Of a stretch of DNA of 51,180 nt, positions 29,080-38,690 are shown piece after piece. This stretch comes from Candidatus Burkholderia humilis. GTDB lineage: Bacteria; Pseudomonadota; Gammaproteobacteria; Burkholderiales; Burkholderiaceae. Within the stretch, counting starts at the first letter, position 1. Each line of letters opens with the position of its first letter. Location: positions 1-51,180 of the forward strand of contig LFMX01000035.1 in the NCBI GenBank assembly GCA_001184405.1, in the 5' to 3' direction. A program made the translations under genes and the position numbers. The notes below the pieces were generated by a model. It had not been told where the DNA came from and searched no databases. It worked only from the letters and a program-made list of their open reading frames with translations.

Positions 29080-30521
29080 TTAAAGACGATCGATCCACTT
29101 GAGCCATTGCGCATGATTCGCAGCGGCCGCATCGACACCACTGCCCGGCTCGACGCGACGCGACGCGCTATCGCGCGCTTGGCGCGGTACGCATCAAGCG
29201 AATCGATCAGGCCCGCCTGATATGACGCTAAAGCTGCCGCGCCCGCCGCCGAAATTTCGCTGAGCGCAAGCGTGCTGACCGGCCGGTTCAACGTATCCGA
29301 CAAGGTCAGACCGCCATCGACATGCAATTCGGGGAGCGGCACATCGGCCACTTGCTCCATCACCGTGATGACGTCCTTGATCTGATAGACGATCGATTCA
29401 TACGCCGCACGCGCCACGTTCTGCCATGCGGTCGAAAAATTCAGTCCGACGATCTGCGCACCGCCCGGATACTTCCAGTGCGGGCATCCAATGCCGGAGA
29501 ACGCCAGAATGACGAACACGCCGCCGTTGTCGTAATCGGTGAAGGCTTGCTCGGCCTTGGCGAAATCATCGAACAGATTGAGCTTTTCCTTGAGGAACGC
29601 GGGCGTCGAACCCGCGCTGATGACGATGCCTTCCAGCGCATAATCCACGCGCTTGTCCGTGGCGAAGCACAGCGTCGAGACGAGACCATGTTCGGGCGCA
29701 TGTGCTTTCGAGCCGACGTTCATCATGATCGATGAACCCGTGCCCATCGTGGCTTTCGCGACGCCGGGGCTTAAGCAGCCTTCGCCGACAACTGCGGCGT
29801 GTGAATCGCCGATCATCGACAGCACGGGGATGGGTCGCGGCAGAAGGCCATCGAAATCCGTCGCGCCGAAGTGTGACGCGGAAGGACGCAACTCGGGCAA
29901 GCGCAAGCCCTACAAGCCGAACGTCTCGATCAACTCGCGATCCCACTCGCGCGCGCCGAGGTTGAGCAACATCGTGCGCGACGCATTCGTCACGTCCGTC
30001 CGGTACGACGCGCCCTTCGTCAGCCGATACAGCAGCCAGCTATCGACCGTGCCGAAATGCGCTTCGCCGGATGCAATTGCATGGCGCACGCGTTCATCGT
30101 TCTCATTGAGCCAAATGAGTTTGGTGCCTGAAAAATAAGGGTCGGTCAGCAAACCCATCTTCTGCGCGATGAGCGGCGCAAAACCATCGCGCTTCAATCG
30201 ATCGCAGATGGCAAGTGAACGCTGACATTGCCACGATACCGCCGGCACGATCGGTTCGCCTTGCGCATTCCACAGCACGACCGTCTCGCGCTGATTCGAA
30301 ATGCCCACGCCTGCGAGCTCGCCTTTGAAATCGCGCAGACATTCGCCGACCGCTTTCAGCACGAATGCATAGAGCGCGTTCGCATCCTGTTCGACAAAGC
30401 CGGTGCGCGGCGTCGTACATGCAACGGGCGCGAAGCCGCGCGCATGCACTTGGCCAACGCTGTCGAAGACGAGCGCTTTGGTGCCGCTCGTGCCTTGATC
30501 GATCGCCAGAACATAGTTCAT
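29080..30521 (-). CDS. FGGY-family carbohydrate kinase (interrupted)
   Basis: Sugar kinase of about 480 codons that phosphorylates a ketose or polyol. ATG 30521: [20 protein letters not shown] is the phosphate-1 motif. Also seen: [39 protein letters not shown], and the catalytic Asp in HVDGGLT. After GGLT the usual ANRFLMQ stretch is missing, a deletion of about 24 bases. An in-frame TAG lies at 29910-29912 (after ETFGL), and a frameshift near 29160 precedes the true end [12 protein letters not shown]. Order in the operon puts it after the permease. Substrate candidates are apulose, xylulose or a related ketose. Confidence 0.83.
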
Positions 30522-30537
30522 GTAAGGATCTTCACGC

Positions 30538-31624
30538 TCACGCGGTCAGCGAAACCATGCGCGACTGCAAGCGCTGCTGCAACTGATCGATCACTACCGC
30601 GAAGATGATCACGAGCCCTTTGATGACCATCTGCCAGAAGTCGCTGATGCCGCACATCACCATGCCATCGCCGAGAATGCTGATCACGCACGCGCCGATC
30701 ACCGAGCCGAACACGCGGTGCCGCGTCCGCCCATCAGTGCCGTGCCGCCGAGCACGACTGCGGCGATCGCGTTGAGCTCATACGTCTGTCCCGTCAACGG
30801 ATGCGCAGTCTGCAATTGCGCGGTGATGACAAGACCGACGAGCGCCGCGCAAAAGCCCGAGAACATATAAACGAACAGCTTCACGCGATTGGTGCGAATG
30901 CCCGAGAAGCGCGCGGCTTGTTCATTGCCACCGATGGCATAGATGCGTCGTCCGAGCGGCGTCTTCTTCGCGATAAAAATGGTGATGATGGCCAGCACGA
31001 TCATGATCCACACCGGCATGGAAAGGCCCAGAATCGTGCCGTTTCCGATGAATTCGAAGCCCGTATTGCCGAGCGCCGGATTGCCTTCGAGGTCCGCATA
31101 CGTGCTGCCATTATTGACCAGCAGCGCCGCGCCACGCACCACATACAGCATGCCGAGCGTCGCGATAAACGGCGCCACGTTGAGCATGGTGATGAGATAA
31201 CCGTTGATCGCGCCGATCAGCGCGCCCAACAGACACGCGATGATCGTCACGCCCCACGGATTGAAAAACACGACGTGATGCCCGATCTTCACGCCTTCGA
31301 GCAACAGATAGCCCGCCGCCATGCCGCTGATGCCGACGATCGAACCCACCGACAAATCGATACCGCCCGTCAAAATCACCAGCGTCACGCCGATGGAAAG
31401 TATCGCGACCACGGTCACGTGCTTGGCCATGGTCAGTATGTTGCCGGTCGAAAGAAAGTTCTCGGTCGCCAGCGAAAACACGACGACGATCGCAAAGAGC
31501 GCGATAAAGATGCGCAGCTTGAGCAGATTCACCGCGAAGCGCGACGTGACATAAGCCGAATGACGGTTGTGCTTCGTATGCACCGGCGTCACAGGCGGAT
31601 TGCTGCTGTTGGGGGTGTATTCAT
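30538..31624 (-). CDS. Sugar ABC transporter permease, RbsC-like (frameshifted)
   Basis: Inner-membrane permease of about 360 codons. Hallmarks: ILTGGIDLSVGSIVGISGMA, MLNVAPFIATLGMLYVVRGA, RIYAIGGNEQAARFSGIRTN, NAIAAVVLGGTALMGGRGT. A frameshift near 30722 leads to the true tail GACVISILGDGMVMCGISDF..LQSRMVSLTA, stopping at 30538. The start is near 31624 (MNTPPTAAIR), with a shift near 31600 before VHTKHNRHSAYVTS. It joins the two-domain ATPase just upstream in transcription. Confidence 0.85.
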
Positions 31625-31645
31625 GGTTTCGATCTCGTGTTCCCT

Positions 31646-33160
31646 TCACACTACGGCAGTCGTGGGCGTCGACGCGCGCACGATGCATTCGCTATCGAAT
31701 TGCGCGCGCTCCATGACGGCAGTGAGCTTGCCGCTCCATCACGAAGACGCGGTTGAATACGGCCATCGCTTCATCGAGTTCGGATGTCGCATAGATCACG
31801 GCGATGCCCGATTGCGCGAGCAGGCTGATCGTCTTATAGACATCTTCCTTCGCGCCCACATCGATACCGCGCGTCGGCTCGTCCATCAGCAATACTTTGG
31901 GCCTGGTCAGCAACGCCTTGCCGATCACGACCTTCTGCATGTTGCCGCCCGAAAGCGACATGATCGATGCATCGACGAAAGCGGCCTTGATTGCGAGTTT
32001 CTTGACGATGTCGTTGGCCGCGTCCACTTGTTTGTCGCGCGTCAATGCGCCGACGAAACGCCGCGTGAATTTTTCCAGACTCGACAACGTCATGTTCTCG
32101 AGAATGGTCATCAACTGAACCATGCCTTGTTTCTGGCGGTCTTCTGGCACGAGCGCAATACCCGCTTCGATGCGCTTTTGGGTATCGGCATATCTTCGAT
32201 GGCCTTGCCCGCCAGTTCGATTTCACTGAGCACAAGCGGATGCGCGCCGAGCAGTGATTCGAGCAACTCCGTGCGGCCCGCGCCCATCAAACCGTATATA
32301 CCGATGACTTCGCCGGCCTTCACCGAGAACGACACGTGATTGACCGCATAAATGCCGTTCGAACGCTTGAGCGACAGGTCCTTCACCTTCAGCACTTCCT
32401 CGCCGATGGTGTGCTGCTCGAACGCGAAACGTTTCTTCGACGACCCGACCATCGCTTCGATGATCCACGGAATATCGATGTTTGCGATTTCATCTTCGGC
32501 AACGAGACGGCCGTTACACAGGACCGTGATGCAATCGCCGATCGCCATGATCTCTTCGAGACGATGCGAAATGTAGATCACCGTCACGCCTTCCTCCTTC
32601 AACTGACGGATGATCTTGAAGAAAATCTCGACATCCGCTTTGGACAGCGCGGATGTCGGCTCATCCATGATGAGCACCTTGATATGCTTGGATAGCACCT
32701 TCGCAATCTCGACCAACTGCTGTTGCCCGACATAAAGATCGCCGAGGCGCGTGCGTGCATCGATCGGAATGCGCAGGCGTTCGAGCAACACCTTCGCCTG
32801 ATGATTCTCCATCTTCGAACGAATCACGCCCGAGTTGGTAATCTCGTTGCCCGCGAAAATATTCTCGGCAACGGTCATGTCTGGAAAGAGATTCAGCTCC
32901 TGAAATATGATGCCGATGCCGTGTTTCTCTGCGCTGCGCACATCGGTGATCCAGATCTCGCCGGACGTGGCCGTCTCCGCGTCCGCAAGCAGTTTCATCA
33001 GCGTGGATTTGCCCGCACCGTTCTCGCCGATCAGCACATTGACCTTGCCGCGCCGCACCTTGTAATCGACATCGACGAGCGCCGCCGTGCCGGGATACTG
33101 CTTCGACAACGCGCGCGTTTCGATGACGTTCACAGGGTTCATCGTTCGTGGCGTGTTCAT
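31646..33160 (-). CDS. Sugar ABC transporter ATP-binding protein, RbsA-like two-domain (frameshifted)
   Basis: About 504 codons with two ATPase domains. First: GENGAGKSTLMKLLA, VGQQQLVEIAKVLS, LIMDEPTSAL. Second, degenerate as in RbsA: YGLMGAGRTELLESL, SLSGGNMQKVVIGKALL, LLMDEPTRGIDVGAKED. ATG 33160 overlaps the stop of the preceding DUF2291 frame (ATGA). Frameshifts near 32175 and 31735; the C-terminus KLTAVMERAQFDSECIVRAS ends at TGA 31646-31648. It powers the permease in the same operon. Confidence 0.87.
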
Positions 33161-33525
33161 TTCCAGGCCACCGGTATCGCGCGGATTTCGCCGGTCGGCT
33201 CGCTCCAGCTGCTATAGACGGCGGCGACATCGACTGTATCGCCCGCTTTGAGTTTGACCGATTGCGCGCTCGTCACAACGAGCTTGTTCAACTCCTGACC
33301 GAAGGCAGCGAAGCGTGTTTGATCGTCGAAGTCGCTGTATTTGACGCCGGGGAAACCATCGCGGACGCCAGTGCCGACGACGACCGGTCCGAGCGCCACA
33401 TGCACAGGCTCGCCGCCGCCTGCAGGCGAGACATCGACATAGGCTTTGCCAACGCGCGAGGTATCGTCGACCTTCGTGACCTTGCCTTGCACGCGCAGCT
33501 AGAAATTGCAGGGGAATGCGTTGCT
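33157..33525 (-). pseudogene. DUF2291 protein, C-terminal part only
   Basis: Reads VQGKVTKVDDTSRVGKAYVD, then HVALGPVVVGTGVRDGFPGV, DFDDQTRFAAFGQELNKLVV and WSEPTGEIRAIPVAWK. These are features of the DUF2291 lipoprotein family, found inside sugar ABC operons. The N-terminal lipoprotein half is missing; the frame runs instead into the binding-protein gene, with TAG near 33500 in this frame. A deletion has joined the two genes. Confidence 0.7.
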
Positions 33526-34194
33526 TGACATTCTTCTTGCCCGCCGAATCGAGCGACGCAATCGCGCCGAGCGCCACCGGACCATTGCCGCAAATCACGC
33601 CCTTGATGTTCGGATGCTCTTGCAGAATCGAATCCATCGCCTGCTTGCCGGGCAAGAGCGCGACCTTCGCATCCTGACGCGCGACCATCTTCAGATCAGG
33701 ATATTGATCGAGCACCTGGTGAAAAGCCTGCGAACGCGTCACGCAGTTCTTGTCCGCAAGATTGCACGTGAATTCGACATATTCGCCCTTTTCGCCGATG
33801 GTTTCGACAAAGCGCTGCGCGACTTCCGTCCCGGCTTGCAGGTTATTATGACTTAACTGCGCGAGCGCAATGCCATCTTTCGGAATCTCACGATTGATTA
33901 GGACTATCGGCACTTTCTTGTCGACCGCAGTTTTCACGGTAGCGACGCTGGCGTTCGAATCGGCGTTATCCAGAATGATGCCCTTCACGTCCTCGCCATG
34001 CGAGAGCACGATATGTCGTAACCGAGCTTCTTCGCTTCGGCATCCGCGCCCTTTGCTTCGGCCGCGTAGTACGGGTTATCGAGCGCGTTCACGAGAATGG
34101 CGATGGTGCCTTTGCAGGCTGCATTCGCGCTGCCCGGCACGCTGGCCGCGAACGAAACGGCGACCGCTGCTGCGACTGCTATCTTCTTCCACAT
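33500..34194 (-). pseudogene. Sugar ABC substrate-binding protein, 3' truncated
   Basis: ATG 34194 opens with a signal peptide MWKKIAVAAAVAVSFAASVP ending SANA. The periplasmic-binding fold follows: CKGTIAILVNALDNPYYAAE, GIILDNADSNASVATVKTAV, LINREIPKDGIALAQLSHNN, NIKGVICGNGPVALGAIASL. A frameshift lies near 34012. Homology stops after SAGKKNV (about 33530), where roughly the last 90 residues should be, and merges into DUF2291. The operon is therefore unlikely to import its sugar through this protein. Confidence 0.78.
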
Positions 34195-34242
34195 GTTCTT
34201 GTCTCCAGTTGAATTTGTTTTATCAGAACGGCGTTGCAGTGC

Positions 34243-35048
34243 TCAGGCGATCGTGTAGCCTCCATCGATCATGATGTCGGCGCCGGTGATCATGTCCGCG
34301 CCGTTGGACAGCAAAAAGAGAATGGCAGCGGCGATTTCATCGGTATAGGCGAAGCGTCCGACGGGGATTAGCTTCTTCATGTTGTCGCCCTTCTCACCGT
34401 CCCATGCGGCCGCGCCCATCGGCGTCAAAACGACCGTCGGCGATACCGTATTCACCGTGATACCGCGCGGCGCCCATTCCTTCGCGAGCACCTTCGTCAT
34501 ACCGATGAGCCCTGCTTTTGCAAAGGTATACACGCAATGTTGATCGATCGCGACGGTCGCGGCCTGCGATGCGATGTTGACGATCTTGCCGCCATGACCG
34601 CTTGCCAGCACGACGCGCGCGAAGTGCTTCGCGCACAAAAACGGGCCGGTGAGATTCACGCCGATCTGCCGCTGCCATTCATCGAAGGTGATGTCTTCGG
34701 CGCGCGTCAACACGTAATGCAGCCCGCCGCATTGACGAGCAGATGCAGATCGCCGAAGTGTTCATGCGCGGCTTTCATCGCGCGTTCGACATCGGCTTCG
34801 TTCGCGACATCGCATGCGAATGCGCGGGCGTTGTTCGCACCGAGTTCATCGATCGCGGCCTGAACGCGCGGCTCCTCGAAGCTCGGATACAGAATCAGAA
34901 TCGCGACACGCGCGCCCTTGGCGATCAACGCGGCGTTCATCGCCATCGCAATGCCGCCGAGACCACCGGTGACGACGGCCACTTTGCCATCGAGACGAAA
35001 ATCGAAATCGACGCCGTGACGCAAGGACATGTCGTACTGAATGCTCAT
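34243..35048 (-). CDS. SDR family polyol dehydrogenase-like protein (frameshifted)
   Basis: About 268 codons. ATG 35048 follows GGAGACGTTAG. Seen: [36 protein letters not shown] with the catalytic Ser, YTFAK, ending TGADIMIDGGYTIA. The glycine motif TGGLGGIA has Ala for the last Gly. One frameshift near 34720, between LLVNAAG and LTRAEDITFDEW. It resembles D-threitol/D-arabitol-type dehydrogenases by eye; this is a guess. It sits between the transketolase and transporter genes. Confidence 0.82.
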
Positions 35049-35063
35049 CTAACGTCTCCTGTC

Positions 35064-36014
35064 TTATTGAGCGCACTGCATACGCACGGCATCGGCAATG
35101 CCTTGCGCGTCGATGCCGTAATGCTTGCGAATGCCCTTGCGCGTGCCGTATTGCGCGAATTCGCCTTCGGTGATGCCGAGCATCTTCAGCTTGCGCGTGA
35201 TCTGACGGCGCGCCATCAACACCGCAACCGTCGCGCCAATTCCGCCATGCAACGAATGCTCTTCCACGGTGACGACAGAATCATGACGCTGAATGATCGA
35301 TGCCAGCGCATCCTGATCCAGAGGCCTCAGCGATGAGAGATTGACGAGCGTCGGATTCACAACGCCCTCTTTTTGCAGCGTTTCGCATGCATACATCGAG
35401 CGCTTCACCGATAACCGAGCCGAGCGCGATCACCGCGACCTTCGAGCCTTCGATCAACACATCCGGACGGCCCGGTTTGAATCGATACGATGCATCGTGA
35501 ACAACAGGGAACTTGGCGTTATCGAGCCGGATGTAGACAGGTCCGTCTACCGACGCCGCATAGTCGATCATTTGCGACGCTTCGACTTCATCGCACGGCG
35601 CGAGAATCTGCACGGTGCCGAAGCCGCTCATGATCGAGATATCGTCGATGGCATGATGCGTCGATGCCAGCGGACCATACACAACGCCCGCGTTCAGGCC
35701 GAGCATCTTCACGTTCGTCGCACTATAGCAGATGTCGTTCTTCACCTGCTCGTTCGCGCGCCTGACGAGAAACGGCGCTGCGTTCGCCGTGAACACGATA
35801 TGTCCACCGAGCGCGAGAGACCCGCCGCCATGCCGACCATGTTCTGCTCCGCGATGCCCACGTTGATCACGCAATCCGGATAGCTGTCGAGGTACGGACC
35901 GATCTTCGAGGTGGACGTGGAATCCGCGACCATCACGATGATGTCCTGCCCTTCTTTCGTCAGCCGGCTGATCGCGTTCACGACGCCATCACGCAAGTCA
36001 GCGAGTTCACGCAT
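35064..36014 (-). CDS. Transketolase C-terminal subunit (frameshifted)
   Basis: Pyrimidine-binding and C-terminal domains of a split transketolase, about 316 codons. ATG 36014 with AAGGAG upstream overlaps the end of the N-terminal subunit gene by 8 bases. Seen: MVADSTSTSKIGPYLDSYPD, VGIAEQNMVGMAAGL with the catalytic Glu, and a C-terminal transferase part with VNLSSLRPLDQDALASIIQR and EEHSLHGGIGATVAVLM. Frameshifts near 35815 and 35400. It works with the N-terminal subunit to move a two-carbon ketol unit, using thiamine diphosphate. Confidence 0.87.
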
Positions 36015-36863
36015 GGTCAAGCTCCTTCAACGCCTGCTTCAGTTGATCCTCATCCGGAAACTTGTGATGCCACGCCGGCATGTTTTCCATGAACGAGACG
36101 CCGCGCCCTGATCGTGTGCGCGATGACGACTTTCGGCTCTCTGTTTTCCGTGTCGAGACTTTCCAATAGTTTCCAAATCGAGTCAACCTGATTTCCATTG
36201 ACATCGTGAACTTAGAAACCGAAAGCGCGGAATTTCTCGTCGAGCGGATCGAGATCCATGATGTTGTGCGTAAAATCGGCGAGCTGAAGGCGGTTGCGAT
36301 CGACGATCACGATCAGGTTCGACAACTCGAAATGCGCGGCGGCCATCGCGGCTTCCCAGTTCGAGCCTTCTTCCAGTTCGCCGTCGCCGGTGAGCACGAA
36401 GACGCGTCCGGGTGAGCTATCGAACTGCGCGGCGTGACGTTGCTTGGCCATTGCGAGACCGGCGGCGATGGGAAAGCCGTGGGGCCTAATCCGCCCGTAT
36501 TCATCGTGACATACGACGGCAGTTTTTGTCGCACGGGATGGCCGGGAAGACGCGAATCATCCTTCAAATAGGTGAGAAGCTCTTTGTCTTCGAGCCAGCC
36601 GAGTTCCGCGAAACACGAGTACAAACCACCGACACCGTGCCCTTTGCTCAGCACGAATTCGTCATGCCAGCGCACGCGCCGGTTCGCATCGATCTCATAG
36701 CGCGCAGCACATGAAAATAGAGCGCCGCGAGGATGTCCGCCTCAGACATGTCGCCGCCCGTATGACCGCTTTTGGCCGTGGCATTCATCACGCAAATCTT
36801 CTTGCGGATCTCTTGCGCCCGACAATGAAGCACGTCGCCGGACTGCTTGAAGGGGTTTTCCAT
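36007..36863 (-). CDS. Transketolase N-terminal subunit (interrupted)
   Basis: Thiamine-diphosphate-binding half of a split transketolase, about 285 codons. ATG 36863: MENPFKQSGDVLHCRAQEIR. Seen: KSGHTGGDMSEADILAALYF, FVLSKGHGVGGLYSCFAELG, GDGELEEGSNWEAAMAAAHF with the diphosphate/metal motif, and IVIVDRNRLQLA. Lesions: frameshifts near 36700, 36482 and 36110, plus in-frame TAA at 36212-36214 between FRAFGF and VHDVNGNQVDS. First gene of the operon; divergent from the DeoR regulator. Confidence 0.87.
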
Positions 36864-36906
36864 TCCCTGCTCCCAGACTTGCCGTTTGCTTGATCGGAAG
36901 TTTTTT

Positions 36907-36922
36907 ACTTTCCTTAGAAAGT
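36907..36922. promoter_or_regulatory. Palindrome in the divergent transketolase-DeoR promoter region
   Basis: ACTTTCCTTAGAAAGT has 6-base arms around CTTA and lies between the transketolase operon start (36863) and the DeoR start (37043). It is a candidate operator for the DeoR-type repressor. Confidence 0.45.
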
Positions 36923-37042
36923 CAAAGGGAAATCAAAGCGAAGAAGGGAAAATACCTAGGCGGGCGCTATCGGCTGACGGTTCAGGCAGAATACGGGTGT
37001 ACGGGCGCGCCTTTCCGGATACGCGTCGGCGGGAAAAGCAAA

Positions 37043-37813
37043 ATGGATCAACGGACCAGGACAGAAAAGATTTTCGAACGCGTGCGGGCAGCGAAGCTGG
37101 TGAAGCTCTCGGAGCTTTCCAGCGAATTCGGCGTTTCGATGCCGACGATTCGCAAGGATATCGATGAATTGCAGCGGCTTGGGCATGTCGAACGCGTGCA
37201 TGGGAATGTGCGGTTGCGCTCTGCTCCTACTGCGGAGCCGGTGCGGCGGGCTTATGAAACGCCGGTGCTGCCGACGAGTCCGGAGAAGGCGCTGATCGGC
37301 AAGAAGGCGGCGAGTTTGATCGCAAACGGGGATTCGATCATTCTTGACTGCGGCGCGACGGCGACTGAGCTTGCGAAGAATTTGCTGGATCGGCAGAACT
37401 TGAGGATCGTGACTAATGCGCTGAATATTGCGATTCTGCTTGGCGCGGAGCCGACTAATCGAGTGATGTTGACTGGTGGGCTGTTCAAGCCTGAGACGAT
37501 TGCTGTGTCTGGTGAGAAGGCTTCGACGTTCTTCGAGGGCACGTTCGTCGATAAACTGTTTTTGGCGGCGGGTGGGGTGTCGATGGAGTCCGGCATCTCG
37601 TATCCGGATTTCATCGATCTGCATGGCAAGCGCGCAATGATTGATGCGGCTAAAACCGTTTATCTGCTTGCGGATTCGGGAAAGTTTGGGAAGCGGGAGT
37701 TTGCGGCTTTCGGCGCGATGGATCGCGTGGATTATCTTGTCACGGATCAGGGGCTCGGGGAGGAGTTTGTGAAGTGGTTGGAGGGGAACGGGACGGGGAT
37801 TTTGTGGGGGTAA
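37043..37813 (+). CDS. DeoR/GlpR-family transcriptional regulator
   Basis: Intact, 256 residues. N-terminal HTH (TEKIFERVRAAKLVKLSELS, then SMPTIRKDIDELQRLGHVER) and a C-terminal sugar-phosphate sensor domain (SIILDCGATATELAKNLLDR, RVMLTGGLFKPETIAVSGEK, VYLLADSGKFGKREFAAFGA). ATG 37043 gives the standard start MDQRTRTEKIFERV; in-frame codons extend to 36890 without homology. Proteins of this type usually repress a divergent sugar operon and are released by a phosphorylated intermediate, here perhaps the kinase product. Confidence 0.9.
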   Translation: MDQRTRTEKIFERVRAAKLVKLSELSSEFGVSMPTIRKDIDELQRLGHVERVHGNVRLRSAPTAEPVRRAYETPVLPTSPEKALIGKKAASLIANGDSIILDCGATATELAKNLLDRQNLRIVTNALNIAILLGAEPTNRVMLTGGLFKPETIAVSGEKASTFFEGTFVDKLFLAAGGVSMESGISYPDFIDLHGKRAMIDAAKTVYLLADSGKFGKREFAAFGAMDRVDYLVTDQGLGEEFVKWLEGNGTGILWG

Positions 37814-38230
37814 AAGCGTTATCATCGGCTCCGAAGCAAAGAATTAAAGCCAACCGATTATTTTGCTTCGACCTCACATGCTGAAAGTCTAAGGGCGCAC
37901 AGCGATACCGTGCGAACGAGATTGAACTGCGGCACCGATCTGTATGAAACCTAAAGCTGGTCCCAAACGTTAGATTGATTGACTGCAGATCACTCATTAC
38001 CCGTTAGAGCAATAGATTTGCAAGAACAACCGATTAAAGTCTTGTTCTTCAATTAAACGATTGCGCTACAATTTCTTACTTTGCCTCAGAGATGCGTTAG
38101 AATGTCATAATTATTTGTATTTTTAGCGTTAAGTGCCGTTGAGGTATTGTTTTATTCGAATCTTCGGATTAAAGTCACTTCACTAGGCGAATCGCCTAGG
38201 TTGTCTGTTTCTGGATAGTTGTTTTGGTTT
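37814..38230. other. AT-rich left flank of the retron island, no gene seen
   Basis: Base composition changes sharply after the DeoR gene to roughly 40% GC by eye. I see no coding frame. Notable pieces: AATCTTCGGATT, a small TTCG-loop hairpin at about 38159-38170, and CTAGGCGAATCGCCTAG (38183-38199), an 8-bp-arm palindrome with a one-base centre. A -10-like TACAAT lies near 38067-38072. This fits imported DNA leading into the retron transcript. Confidence 0.5.
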
Positions 38231-38424
38231 GAGCGGAAAAATCTGAGTCTCACATGAGACGTTCTGATTGGCAGTTTTAATTCAGAACATGACCGGGATG
38301 TCGGTCGGCGCGTCGGGCATGCAGCGAAAGCGGCAACAAACTCGGACGTGGCGGCTGCGTTCAGCTACGGTTGATGAGCTAAGTGTGTAGGCACCTGAGC
38401 CAAGGTGAGTTTTTATTTTCCGCT
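38231..38424 (+). ncRNA. Candidate retron msr-msd RNA
   Basis: Inference from structure and position upstream of the reverse transcriptase. AGCGGAAAA (38232-38240) is complementary to TTTTCCGCT (38416-38424), a possible a1/a2 end stem. Just inside, two hairpins abut: GTCTC/GAGAC (38247-38260) and GTTCTGA/TCAGAAC (38261-38288), as in msr regions. The remaining 38289-38410 is GC-richer and has paired segments such as GACCG/CGGTC, GCAGC/GCTGC and CACCT/AGGTG, as expected of an msd. The boundaries and the branching G are not established; the transcript could reach 38467. Confidence 0.45.
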
Positions 38425-38443
38425 TCTCCGAATGGGGGTGAGC

Positions 38444-38467
38444 TGTCGTGATCTGTGAATCACGACA
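38444..38467 (+). repeat. Perfect 9-bp hairpin before the small ORF
   Basis: TGTCGTGAT and ATCACGACA flank CTGTGA. It ends 8 bases before AAGGAG, the ribosome site of the 58-residue ORF, so it could belong to the retron RNA or influence translation of that ORF. Confidence 0.6.
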
Positions 38468-38489
38468 TATCCCATAAGGAGAACGTATT

Positions 38490-38666
38490 ATGCAACAGCG
38501 TAAGCCAAGCAAGACAGTAGGCGACATTCATGTCGCTCAGGAAACAAGTGTTGAAGAGCGTGGGCAATTTAACATTCTGGACAGCGCTAACCGCTGGCTC
38601 AGCATCATTAACAACGTTTTAAACTTGCTAGTGGTGCTTCAATCTCTACTGAATCATCTTGGGTAG
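38490..38666 (+). CDS. Small ORF of 58 aa between the retron RNA region and the RT
   Basis: ATG 38490 has a strong ribosome site, AAGGAG at 38475-38480. The product starts MQQRKPSKTVGDIHVAQETS, is charged through residue 24, and ends in a hydrophobic or amphipathic helix-like stretch WLSIINNVLNLLVVLQSLLN. I do not recognise it. It lies in the island, in the RT direction, 24 bases before the RT start, and shares the AT-rich composition. It could be a membrane-active peptide, a third component of the retron, or chance; the ribosome site and amphipathic pattern favour a real gene. Confidence 0.55.
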   Translation: MQQRKPSKTVGDIHVAQETSVEERGQFNILDSANRWLSIINNVLNLLVVLQSLLNHLG

Positions 38667-38686
38667 AGTAGGTGCTTACTCTTTTT
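38665..38686 (+). terminator. Terminator- or attenuator-like hairpin just before the RT start
   Basis: AGAGTA and TACTCT pair across GGTGCT and are followed by TTTT. The T-tract ends 4 bases before ATG 38691, and the hairpin overlaps the stop of the 58-residue ORF. It may end the small RNA transcript and let only a fraction of polymerases continue into the RT. No other ribosome site for the RT is visible. Confidence 0.6.
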
Positions 38687-38690
38687 AACG

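Noticed and set aside
30801..32339. A 512-codon plus-strand open frame
   Set aside because: Antisense to the RbsC and RbsA genes, whose transporter motifs are unmistakable on the minus strand.
33499..33501. TAG in the DUF2291 frame counted as a nonsense mutation
   Set aside because: It lies at the deletion or frame junction with the binding-protein gene and may not have been coding.
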